In this document: positions 7,256 through 12,901 of the stretch, piece by piece
Layout: each line of letters opens with the position of its first letter
Numbering within the stretch: position 1 is the first letter of the stretch
Assembly: GCA_026392135.1 (NCBI GenBank)
Contig: JAPLCR010000427.1
Span: 1-12,901 of the forward strand
Reading direction: 5' to 3'
DNA from: Armatimonadota bacterium
Lineage (GTDB): Bacteria > Armatimonadota > Chthonomonadetes > Chthonomonadales > Chthonomonadaceae
Length of the DNA: 12,901 nt
Notes under the pieces: model-generated
The model's database searches: none
The model's input: the letters and a program-made list of their open reading frames with translations, nothing else
Told to the model about the DNA's origin: nothing
Position numbers and translations under genes: made by a program

Positions 7256-8890
7256 TTACAAGCGTTCCACACCGTACAGGCACTCGCCGTTTACAAAAGT
7301 AGCTACTACCTGAACGCGCTCCCACTCGCTTGCGGGGGTGGTAGTCGGGTCTGCGGAGAGTAGTGTGAAGTCCGCGAGTTTGCCCATTTCAAGCGCCCCC
7401 CTGTCTTGATAGGTGCGCGTGGCGTAGGCGGGCGCGGTGGTATAGGCGTAGAGACCCACCTCCGCCGACACACGCTCCTTTGCATTCAATACTCTCCCCG
7501 AAGGAGTCTCCCTCTGCATAGCGGCATAAATCCCTGCCAGAGGAGCGCCCGGAACCACAGGATTATCGGAACTGAACGCCTGCGCGACATTCGCTTTTTC
7601 TAGCGTGGCGTAGGGAGAGAGGCGATTCGCCCGCTCTTCTCCGAGGGCTAGTTCGTAAGCGTCTCCAAGCCGCGCTATAAACTCCGGCTGACCGATACTC
7701 CAAACGTTCTGGCGGCGTAGGCGCGTGATTAAGTTTGTGTCTAGCAGCATACAGTGTTCGATACGGTGAGCGGGGAGAGTCCGACTGTTCTGGCGTTGCG
7801 CCTCCGCGTAGGAGGAGAGTACCACATCAACCGCCCTATCCCCAATAGCGTGGGTCGCAATTTGCCAACCTGCATTATGCGCCTTAATGATATAGGCGAG
7901 TAGCTCATAAGGGTCGTGCAGAGGTATGCCGTAGTTGTTCGTCGAATCGGAGAAGGGCGCGTTAAGCCAACAGGTTCGCGTAGTGATAGCCCCATCCGCA
8001 AACAGTTTCGCCTGCCCAACGTGGTAGCGGTGTCCATCTAATCCATATCGGTTCGGTTGGAGGTCGCGCGGTCTGGGTATTCCCGACTCTCCTATCTGCT
8101 TCAACACCTCCGCCCAACCCACCATACTGTTCACGCGCACCTGCAAAGCGTTAGTAGCGACTGCCTCTTCATACCACTCTATCGCGTTTGGCGGGGTGTT
8201 CGCGTCGCTAGCGCTTGTAATGCCTCGCTCTAGCAGATAACGGCTTGCTCGTCCCAACGCCTCCACCGCTTCGTGCGGGGTGGTCTCCGGTAGAATGCGC
8301 TCTAGGAGACTCCAACTCGCCGTCTCAAGAAGCACACCCGTCGGCTCGCCGTTCTCATCACGCACGATTTCGCCCCCGTCAGGGTTGGGCGTATCGCGGG
8401 TGAACTCTAGCATTTCGAGGGCTTTGCTGTTCACTACGGCGGCGTGTCCCGATGCGTGGTTGATACGAACGGGCAGATGCGTCGAAACCTCGTCGAGGTC
8501 GTAGCGGGTAAGATGACGCGCTCCGGGCAGGACGTTCTGGTCGTAGCCGCTCCCTTGAATACAGGTCAGACTAGGCTGCTCTTCGCGCCGCGCTATCAAG
8601 AGGCGCAGAATGTCCTCTTTTGTCTTGCCTTTTGGCGGGGCGATGTCTACGTGACCGAGGTTCATGCCGAGCCAGAGTATATGCACATGGCAGTCGAAGA
8701 AGCCGGGTATTAGCGTGCGCCCGTTTAGGTCGTAGATGAGCGTATCCGGCGCGGCGATGTTTAGTACTTCACTATCGCTCCCCACCGCTAAAATGCGCCC
8801 TCCCTCGTCTACCGCGATGGCGGAGGCGTGTTCGGGTTCGCTCATGGTGAGCAGATTTCCGTTTTTTAGTATTAGTTTCGCTGTCGCCAT
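7256..8890 (-). CDS. YtcJ-like amidohydrolase (amidohydrolase family 3)
   Basis: This 544-residue metal-dependent hydrolase belongs to the YtcJ/amidohydrolase-3 group. It has the N-terminal beta-sandwich strand (ILKNGNLLTM, 7-16) and the HxH metal motif in FFDCHVHI (His68, His70). KLFADGA (295-301), ATHAIGDRA (345-353), RIEHC (376-380) and SSDNPV (440-445) carry further metal and catalytic residues. The C-terminal sandwich contains GALEMGKLADFTLLSADP. Characterised relatives hydrolyse varied C-N bonds, such as N-acylated or formamide-type compounds, and many have no known substrate. The gene starts 15 nt after the pyrC stop with AGAGGCG upstream, so it is in the operon. It is distinct from dihydroorotase: there is no HLREPG motif. 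A pyrimidine-related substrate would be attractive but is inference only. Confidence 0.9.
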   Translation of the reverse strand: MATAKLILKNGNLLTMSEPEHASAIAVDEGGRILAVGSDSEVLNIAAPDTLIYDLNGRTLIPGFFDCHVHILWLGMNLGHVDIAPPKGKTKEDILRLLIARREEQPSLTCIQGSGYDQNVLPGARHLTRYDLDEVSTHLPVRINHASGHAAVVNSKALEMLEFTRDTPNPDGGEIVRDENGEPTGVLLETASWSLLERILPETTPHEAVEALGRASRYLLERGITSASDANTPPNAIEWYEEAVATNALQVRVNSMVGWAEVLKQIGESGIPRPRDLQPNRYGLDGHRYHVGQAKLFADGAITTRTCWLNAPFSDSTNNYGIPLHDPYELLAYIIKAHNAGWQIATHAIGDRAVDVVLSSYAEAQRQNSRTLPAHRIEHCMLLDTNLITRLRRQNVWSIGQPEFIARLGDAYELALGEERANRLSPYATLEKANVAQAFSSDNPVVPGAPLAGIYAAMQRETPSGRVLNAKERVSAEVGLYAYTTAPAYATRTYQDRGALEMGKLADFTLLSADPTTTPASEWERVQVVATFVNGECLYGVERL

Positions 8891-8905
8891 TTCGCCTCTT
8901 TCGAC

Positions 8906-10186
8906 CTAAAGTTCAATCACCCGTCCGCCAACCACTGTAAACACCGCTCTCCCCTGTACTTTCATGCCGTGAAAGGGGGTGTTTTTCGACTTAGACTGCA
9001 CGCTCTCGCGGTCAATCGTCCACTCGGCTTCAAGGTCAAGCACAGCGACATCCGCCTCTGCACCAATTTCCAGCGTACCTGTACCGGGCGGCAAGCCAAT
9101 CGTCTGCGCGGGTATGTGGGTCATCTTCGCGATAGCGGTGGCGAAATCGAGAACTCCGGTCTTAACGAGGGTGGTATAGGTAAGCGGGAAGGAGGTCTCT
9201 AGCCCCAAAATACCGAAGGGCGCAGAGTCAAACTCCACCTCTTTCTCGTACTCCGCGTGGGGGGCGTGGTCGGTCACAATGCAGTCAATGGTGCCATCAG
9301 CAAGCCCCTGCATAACCGCTTCACAGTCCGCTTGAGTGCGGAGCGGAGGGTTCATCTTCGCATCTGTGCGGTACTTCATACAGGCTTCATCGGTGAGAAC
9401 CCAGTGGTGCGGGCAAGCCTCGCCAGTCACATTGATACCGTCCGCTTTGGCGCGTCGGAGCAGCTCTACCGTTCCCGCCGTTGATATATGGAGTAGGTGT
9501 AGATGACATCCTGTAAGTTGGGCAAGCAGAATGTTTCGGGCGACGGCGATGTCTTCGGCGACGCGGGGAATGCCCGGTATGCCGAGCATGGTCGCGGTGT
9601 ACCCCTCGTTCATCGCGCCCTTGTGGGTGAGGGCTTTGTCTTCGTTATGTGTAAGGAGGGGCAGGTTCAGCATGGCGCAGTACTCCATCACGCGGCGCAC
9701 TGTCTCCGCGCTTTGGAGGGGAAAAGCGTCATCGGAGATGGCGATAGCCCCCGCCGCCTTCAAGTCCGCCATTTCGGTAATAGCGTCGCCCTGCATATCG
9801 CGGGTCGCCGCGCCGATAGGATGAACCCGCGCCACGCCCACCTGCTCTGTGCGCTCCAGAATGAAGCGAACGACGGCGGCGGTATCGATGGCAGGGTTTG
9901 TGTTCGGCATACAGCAGACTCGCGTAAAGCCCCCCGCGGCGGCGGCGCGTGTCCCCGACTCGATGTCCTCTTTATACTCGAAGCCCGGCTCGCGTAGGTG
10001 GACATGAATATCAATCAGACCCGGCACGACAACTTTACCTGTCACGTCCTTGCGCTCACAGTCGGCGATGGGTGTGTTCGGCTCTAGTATCCCTGCGATT
10101 TTCCCATCTTCGATGAGCAGGTCGGCTATTTTATCCAGATTTTGAGCGGGGTCTACAATACGCCCGCCGTGAAGTAGTAGTCTCAA
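8906..10186 (-). CDS. pyrC: Dihydroorotase (class I)
   Basis: This 426-residue enzyme cyclises carbamoyl aspartate to dihydroorotate, the third step of UMP synthesis, in the cytosol. The metal motif is HVHLREPG (His61, His63). KEDIESGTRAAAAGGFT follows, then CMPNTNP (92-98), Asp153 in SDDAFP, His180 in LTHNED, His233 in LLHIST, MNPPLR (278-283) and TDHAPH with Asp306. These positions nearly coincide with those known for the Aquifex enzyme, so all expected active-site residues are present and it should be catalytically competent, unlike the inactive PyrC-like partners in some operons. The start is a TTG at 10186 with AAGGAG eight bases upstream; the protein begins MRLLLHGGRI, matching the family. 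It overlaps the 3' end of the preceding small ORF by 56 nt. Confidence 0.96.
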   Translation of the reverse strand: MRLLLHGGRIVDPAQNLDKIADLLIEDGKIAGILEPNTPIADCERKDVTGKVVVPGLIDIHVHLREPGFEYKEDIESGTRAAAAGGFTRVCCMPNTNPAIDTAAVVRFILERTEQVGVARVHPIGAATRDMQGDAITEMADLKAAGAIAISDDAFPLQSAETVRRVMEYCAMLNLPLLTHNEDKALTHKGAMNEGYTATMLGIPGIPRVAEDIAVARNILLAQLTGCHLHLLHISTAGTVELLRRAKADGINVTGEACPHHWVLTDEACMKYRTDAKMNPPLRTQADCEAVMQGLADGTIDCIVTDHAPHAEYEKEVEFDSAPFGILGLETSFPLTYTTLVKTGVLDFATAIAKMTHIPAQTIGLPPGTGTLEIGAEADVAVLDLEAEWTIDRESVQSKSKNTPFHGMKVQGRAVFTVVGGRVIEL

Positions 10187-10520
10187 GTCTCCATCTCCTT
10201 GAATTCGTCCAAATGCTCACAAAAACATCAGTCCTGCGCCTGTCTTCTATGTATGTTCTCAGCACAAGAGGCGACTCGTCGCTAAAACGTAGAAACAAGT
10301 CGTTCAGGTGTTCGCCCCCTCCTACGCCTTCAGACTTGAATACCTCGACGCTAACCTCGCCATCTTCATGAAACTCCACTTCCCACCTCTCGCCGGGAAC
10401 CGCGATATTCACCATAATGGCTCTGTCTGTTGGCGAACTTAGGCTGTAATATATCTTGACGACATCCAATTTTGCAAGAAAGTCAAAGACAACCATCAGG
10501 TTTGCAGGTTTGCTTCTCAT
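10131..10520 (-). CDS. Small conserved-type hypothetical protein with an unusual tail overlapping pyrC
   Basis: The ORF has 129 codons. Residues about 10-84 look like a genuine small soluble domain (FLAKLDVVKIYYSLSS, then VNIAVPGERWEVEFHEDG, then LNDLFLRFSDES). From memory it resembles a family of roughly 80-residue bacterial proteins of unknown function with a GERWEVEF core. Such proteins normally stop soon after the LF..FSD segment. Here another 45 residues follow, rich in Arg, Thr and Ser (ETTTSRRAYCRPRSKSG), and they are read through the pyrC start region in another frame. This tail is probably not conserved and suggests a lost stop or a frameshift. The ATG at 10520 has no clear ribosome binding site. 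It could be co-transcribed with pyrB, 126 nt upstream, or have its own promoter (weak candidate at 10554-10581). Function unknown. Confidence 0.6.
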   Translation of the reverse strand: MRSKPANLMVVFDFLAKLDVVKIYYSLSSPTDRAIMVNIAVPGERWEVEFHEDGEVSVEVFKSEGVGGGEHLNDLFLRFSDESPLVLRTYIEDRRRTDVFVSIWTNSRRWRLETTTSRRAYCRPRSKSG

Positions 10521-10553
10521 CTTTAGATAGTTCTAACTGTCATAGCCGTCCGC

Positions 10554-10581
10554 ATAATATTAGGGTTAGGCTTGCGACCAA
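10554..10581 (-). promoter_or_regulatory. Weak candidate internal promoter before the small hypothetical gene
   Basis: TATTAT (rc of 10554-10559) is a good -10 box, 16 nt downstream of TTGGTC (rc of 10576-10581), a poor -35 box matching only TTG. It is AT-rich compared with its surroundings and would give a start about 25-30 nt before the small gene's ATG. This rests on sequence similarity only. Confidence 0.25.
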
Positions 10582-10592
10582 CAGAGCCAGTT

Positions 10593-10640
10593 GTCAGACA
10601 AGTCCCTCCCCGCGTCGGGGAGGGATGTCCGAAGGACAAG
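10593..10640 (-). repeat. Dispersed palindromic repeat, copy B (inverted relative to copy A)
   Basis: Read on the minus strand it begins CTTGTCCTTCGGACATCC. It then forms a hairpin from CCCTCCCC and GGGGAGGG (10604-10611 with 10617-10624, perfect 8 bp, extendable by a G-C pair), and ends in ACTTGTCTGAC. A second small palindrome, TGTCCgaaGGACA on the plus strand, spans 10626-10638. The order of parts and many bases match copy A at 2489-2540. It starts six bases after the pyrB stop codon. On the transcribed strand the strong hairpin is followed by ACTTGTCTGA, a poor T-tract, so partial termination or 3'-end protection of pyrB mRNA is possible but unproven. Confidence 0.7.
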
Positions 10641-10646
10641 GAGAGG

Positions 10647-11582
10647 TTATCCCTCCGAGTCAGAAGAGACCCCCATCAGCGCGTAGAGAGTCGCCATACG
10701 AACCGCGATACCATTCGTCACCTGCTCCTCGATAGCGGCGTGAATTCCGAATTTCCCGTCCGCGACATCCGCCGAAATCTCCACGCCCCTATTCATGGGG
10801 CCCGGGTGAAGTACAAGAGCGTCAGGGGCGGCGTATTTCAGTGACTGCGGGCTGATACCGAAGAGGCGGGAGTATTCGCGGAGGCTAGGCAGTAGCCCGC
10901 GCTCCATGCGTTCGGTTTGTAGGCGTAGCACGTTCACCACGTCCGCGCCGTCCAGCCCTTTCGCAAGGTTGTCGTATACCTTCACGGGGAGGCGGTCAGC
11001 ATCGGGCGGTAGGAGAGTACGGGGACCCACAAGGCGCACCTTCGCGCCCATCTTCGTCAAGCCCCAGATATTCGAGCGTGCGACCCGGCTATGTGCAATG
11101 TCCCCCACTATCGCTACCTCAAGACCCTCCATCTGCCCCTTAATCTCGCGCATAGTGAGCATATCCAAAAGCCCCTGCGTCGGGTGTTCGTGGCGACCAT
11201 CCCCCGCGTTCACAATAGAGGTGTGCTTGAGCAGTTCGGCGGCGAATTCGGGCGTTCCCGACACCGAGTGGCGCATAACGATGCAGTCGGCTTTGAGGGC
11301 TTGGAGGGTGAGCAGGGAGTCCTTGAGGCTTTCGCCCTTCGCAACGGAGGACTGTGCCACCGCGATATTGATAGCCTCCGCACTCATGAATTTCGCCGCT
11401 AACTCGAAAGAGGTGCGCGTGCGCGTAGAGTTCTCGTAGAAGAGCGTTATCATCGCTCTACCCCGTAAGGTAGGAACCTTTTTAACGGGACGCGCCAGTA
11501 TCTCTTTGAGCGTCTCCGCCGTATCCAAAAGGTAGCGAATATCTATCGCGGAGGTCTCTCGTAGCGTGAGCAGGTGTCTCAT
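10647..11582 (-). CDS. pyrB: Aspartate carbamoyltransferase, catalytic subunit
   Basis: This 311-residue enzyme joins carbamoyl phosphate and aspartate to give N-carbamoyl-aspartate, the committed step of pyrimidine synthesis. Motifs in order: carbamoyl-phosphate binding STRTRTSFE (52-60), SSVAKGESLKD (78-88), HPTQGLLD (133-140), GDIAHSRVARS (160-170) and LHPGPMNRGVE (258-268). Length is typical of the catalytic chain. No regulatory chain gene (pyrI) is in the window, consistent with control through PyrR instead. The ATG overlaps the pyrR stop as TAATG at 11582, with AAAGGAGA inside the end of pyrR serving as ribosome binding site, so the two are translationally coupled. Ring closure is handled downstream by PyrC. 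Confidence 0.97.
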   Translation of the reverse strand: MRHLLTLRETSAIDIRYLLDTAETLKEILARPVKKVPTLRGRAMITLFYENSTRTRTSFELAAKFMSAEAINIAVAQSSVAKGESLKDSLLTLQALKADCIVMRHSVSGTPEFAAELLKHTSIVNAGDGRHEHPTQGLLDMLTMREIKGQMEGLEVAIVGDIAHSRVARSNIWGLTKMGAKVRLVGPRTLLPPDADRLPVKVYDNLAKGLDGADVVNVLRLQTERMERGLLPSLREYSRLFGISPQSLKYAAPDALVLHPGPMNRGVEISADVADGKFGIHAAIEEQVTNGIAVRMATLYALMGVSSDSEG

Positions 11583-12154
11583 TACTGCGCGTCTCCTTTC
11601 GCCTTTTTAATGACGACTCTATCCTCTCCGTCAATCTCTTTCAGGCGTACCTGTATGTACTCGTTGCGGGAGGTAGGCAGGTTTTTGCCCACAAAATCGG
11701 CGCGGATGGGCAGTTCGCGGTGTCCCCTATCTAGCAGGACGGCGAGCTGTATATTGGCGGGTCGTCCCATATCAAGGAGAGCGGCAATGGCGGCGCGAAC
11801 CGTCCTTCCGGTAAACATCACCTCATCCACAAGGACGATTGTCTTACCTGTGATGTCTACGGGAATATCGCTTGGCGCAAGCGAGATAGGCGAACGGGAG
11901 GTTCCATAGTCGTCGCGATAGAGACCAATATCTAGTTTGCCTACAGGGACGGGGATATTTTCAATCTGAAAGAGAAGTTTGGAGAGACGTTCAGCGAGCG
12001 GGGCACCGCGAGTCAGAATTCCAACGAAGACGATATGCTGCGCCCCGTGATTCTTTTCGACGACCTCATGGGCGATGCGCGTGAGGGCGCGGCGAATGTC
12101 GTCGCTATCCATCACCTGTACCACGTCGGCAGAATCGTTTTGTGAATCGCTCAT
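11582..12154 (-). CDS. pyrR: Bifunctional pyrimidine operon regulator / uracil phosphoribosyltransferase
   Basis: From the preferred start this is 190 residues. PyrR binds pyr mRNA leaders when UMP/UTP is high, and it often also converts uracil plus PRPP to UMP. The PRPP loop is VLVDEVMFTGRTVRAA (107-122). The PyrR-specific LDRGHRELPIRADFVGKN runs from about 141 to 158, followed by SRNEY. FVGILTRGAPLA (43-54) also matches the family. I place the start at the ATG at 12154 (MSDSQNDSAD). It has GGAAGAAGGGA just upstream and gives the usual length, whereas the in-frame ATG at 12232 lies inside the leader hairpin and adds 26 atypical residues. It is the first gene of the operon, with a leader carrying a likely binding loop for its own product, so autogenous control is expected. 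The loop has DEV where DDV is common, which keeps acidic character. Confidence 0.95.
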   Translation of the reverse strand: MSDSQNDSADVVQVMDSDDIRRALTRIAHEVVEKNHGAQHIVFVGILTRGAPLAERLSKLLFQIENIPVPVGKLDIGLYRDDYGTSRSPISLAPSDIPVDITGKTIVLVDEVMFTGRTVRAAIAALLDMGRPANIQLAVLLDRGHRELPIRADFVGKNLPTSRNEYIQVRLKEIDGEDRVVIKKAKGDAQ

Positions 12155-12214
12155 AGCCTGTTCCCTTCTTCCTGTTGTGAGTGTGGGGGGGAGAACGTAG
12201 GCGGATAGAGTAAA

Positions 12215-12257
12215 CGCCTTCCCGTCGCTCATCGAAGGAGCGAATGCGGTGAAGGCG
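12215..12257 (-). terminator. Terminator-like hairpin in the pyr leader (attenuator candidate)
   Basis: On the minus strand CGCCTTC (12257-12251) pairs perfectly with GAAGGCG (12221-12215). Inside, CCG pairs with CGG and CGCTC with GAGCG around CTTCGAT, giving about 15 bp with small internal loops. TTTACTCTAT follows, a short and imperfect T-tract. It lies about 60 nt before the pyrR ATG and after the PyrR-loop candidate, the layout of a PyrR-controlled attenuator. The weak T-run makes intrinsic termination uncertain. Confidence 0.55.
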
Positions 12258-12324
12258 CAAGGTGCGGTGCTGAGTGTGCGAACCGTTACGGGCAGAAAGC
12301 CCCTACAAAGTTCGCTTGTTCACC
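12248..12324 (-). promoter_or_regulatory. Candidate antiterminator pairing in the pyr leader
   Basis: GGTGAA (12324-12319) can pair with TTCACC (12253-12248), and GCG (12315-12313) with CGC (12257-12255), giving 9 bp across a small internal loop. This uses the left arm of the terminator-like hairpin, so the two structures exclude each other, as an antiterminator requires. The upstream partner starts only seven bases after the PyrR-loop candidate. It was found by eye and no folding energy was computed. Confidence 0.4.
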
Positions 12325-12330
12325 ATCCCT

Positions 12331-12350
12331 TGTACGTCTCGCTGGACACA
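12331..12350 (-). promoter_or_regulatory. PyrR-binding loop candidate (pyr mRNA anti-antiterminator)
   Basis: The minus strand reads TGT GTC CAGCGA GAC GT ACA. GTC/GAC closes a hexaloop CAGCGA that fits the CNGNGA loop of known PyrR sites, and TGT/ACA extends the stem past a two-base bulge. The stretch GTCCAGCGAGAC closely matches the Bacillus-type consensus around UCCNGNGAGG. It begins about 22 nt after the predicted transcription start and upstream of pyrR itself, where such sites occur. Confidence 0.65.
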
Positions 12351-12379
12351 CTTAAAAGGACGTTATGTTATTATTGTGG

Positions 12380-12408
12380 AGTCTAGCACAATTTCGGCGG
12401 GTTGTCAA
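12380..12408 (-). promoter_or_regulatory. Sigma-70-type promoter for the pyr operon
   Basis: A perfect -35 box TTGACA (12408-12403) is followed after exactly 17 nt by TAGACT (12385-12380), a 4/6 match to the -10 consensus. Transcription would start near 12372 and make a leader of about 220 nt before pyrR. The TGA stop codon of the upstream pentapeptide gene (12405-12407) lies inside the -35 box. No other promoter of this quality was noticed in the operon. Confidence 0.75.
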
Positions 12409-12901
12409 CGGTTTGGATAATGGTTTTGGGAAGGTAGTTTCCACTCTACAGGTAGCCCTTTGGGCAAACGCTCCCACCTAGCTTGAAGTATCTGTTTTTT
12501 TGTGACACCTGTAGCGTTTGTAAAAATCGCATCCGTCAGTGTTGCATTGGTTAGGTCTGCATTCGCCAAACGAGCATTCGTTATATCTGTTCCTGTAAGG
12601 TCTGCGCTATAAAGGTTAGCCCACTCAAGTATCGAATTATTGAGTTTTGCGTTTTTTAGGTGAGCGTGTGTAAGGGTAACATGGTTAAGGTTCGCTCCTT
12701 TGAGTACTGCTTGTTCAATGTACGTATGGTCAAGTTTTGCCCAACTGAGTTCGGCAAATTCCAGATTTGCCTGAGTCATATCTGCATCGGATAAATCTGA
12801 AAATATCAAGTTAGCCTCTTTGAAGTTGGCTTCAAAGAGAATCGCACGATGGAGGTGTGCTCGCACAAGATTTGCCTGAGAAAAGTCTGCCTGTCCCAAC
12901 C
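12405..12901 (-). CDS. Pentapeptide-repeat protein (partial, N terminus off window)
   Basis: About 165 C-terminal residues are visible. They consist mainly of A(D/N)LXX pentapeptides (ADFSQ, ANLVR, ANFKE, ADMTQ, ANLEF, ANLYS, ADLTG, ADLTN), which fold as a right-handed quadrilateral beta-helix. The tail, GVTKKQILQARWERLP, is a common ending for this family. The frame is open to the right edge; the TTG at 12899 is just an in-frame Leu codon, so the true start is outside. Pentapeptide proteins vary in role (some mimic DNA and inhibit gyrase) and nothing here identifies the partner. Its codon use looks more A/T-rich than the pyr genes, by eye. The stop codon lies inside the -35 box of the pyr promoter, so the genes touch but are probably separate transcription units. 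Confidence 0.9.
   Translation of the reverse strand, partial: LGQADFSQANLVRAHLHRAILFEANFKEANLIFSDLSDADMTQANLEFAELSWAKLDHTYIEQAVLKGANLNHVTLTHAHLKNAKLNNSILEWANLYSADLTGTDITNARLANADLTNATLTDAIFTNATGVTKKQILQARWERLPKGLPVEWKLPSQNHYPNR

Larger units (their letters stand above)
12155..12379 (-). other. pyr operon leader region, no separate gene
   Basis: This is the untranslated leader of pyrR. Besides the PyrR loop, antiterminator and terminator candidates listed separately, it contains GGGC/GCCC (around TTTCT, near 12291-12303) and CGCA/TGCG mini-hairpins. I see no convincing leader peptide; the reading frame joined to pyrR from 12232 is best explained as chance openness. Confidence 0.6.

Noticed and set aside
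12155..12232. 26-residue N-terminal extension of PyrR from the ATG at 12232
   Set aside because: That ATG lies inside the leader hairpin, the extra residues do not fit the family, and the ATG at 12154 has a better ribosome binding site and gives normal PyrR length.

Overview
The window is almost entirely one tightly packed, minus-strand transcription unit for de novo pyrimidine (UMP) synthesis in a bacterium. A pentapeptide-repeat gene, cut by the right edge, lies just upstream. The organism cannot be named from the sequence. What points to a non-model bacterial phylum is PyrR-type control, a class I dihydroorotase whose metal ligands number like those of Aquifex, a two-gene large subunit of carbamoyl-phosphate synthetase (CPS), dispersed GC-rich palindromic repeats, and frequent TTG starts. 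Armatimonadota or another thermophile-rich lineage is only a guess. No phage, transposase or CRISPR machinery is present.

Layout in transcription order (right to left): pentapeptide-repeat protein (12405-12901, partial); sigma-70 promoter (12380-12408), whose -35 box covers that gene's stop codon; a leader of about 220 nt with a PyrR-binding-loop candidate, an antiterminator candidate and a terminator-like hairpin; pyrR (11582-12154, internal start preferred); pyrB (10647-11582); a small conserved-type hypothetical gene that runs into pyrC (10131-10520); pyrC (8906-10186); a YtcJ-like amidohydrolase (7256-8890); carA (6068-7192); lepB, signal peptidase I (5325-6032); a perfect 15-bp palindrome; carB1, the N-terminal half of the CPS large subunit (3529-5244); a SAM methyltransferase coupled to it by an ATGA overlap (2729-3532); an intergenic region rich in hairpin repeats; an unrecognised two-helix membrane protein with a coiled-coil tail (1467-2450); and carB2, the C-terminal half of the CPS large subunit (1-1428, running off the left edge). 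carB2 is easily missed because its stop lies outside the window and it starts with TTG.

Function: CarA plus CarB1 plus CarB2 would make carbamoyl phosphate from glutamine, bicarbonate and 2 ATP. PyrB condenses it with aspartate and PyrC closes the ring to dihydroorotate. PyrR probably senses UMP/UTP and controls the leader. CarB2 retains the MGS-like domain, so allosteric control of CPS is likely too. No pyrD, pyrE, pyrF or pyrK is visible here. The most unusual points are the carB gene split cleanly at its domain boundary with two unrelated genes between the halves, the riboregulatory leader, and passenger genes (lepB, an amidohydrolase, a methyltransferase, a membrane coiled-coil protein) inside a biosynthetic operon. 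I see no clear evidence of an entirely new biological system. The best candidates for new biology are the 327-residue membrane protein and the operon arrangement around split carB.
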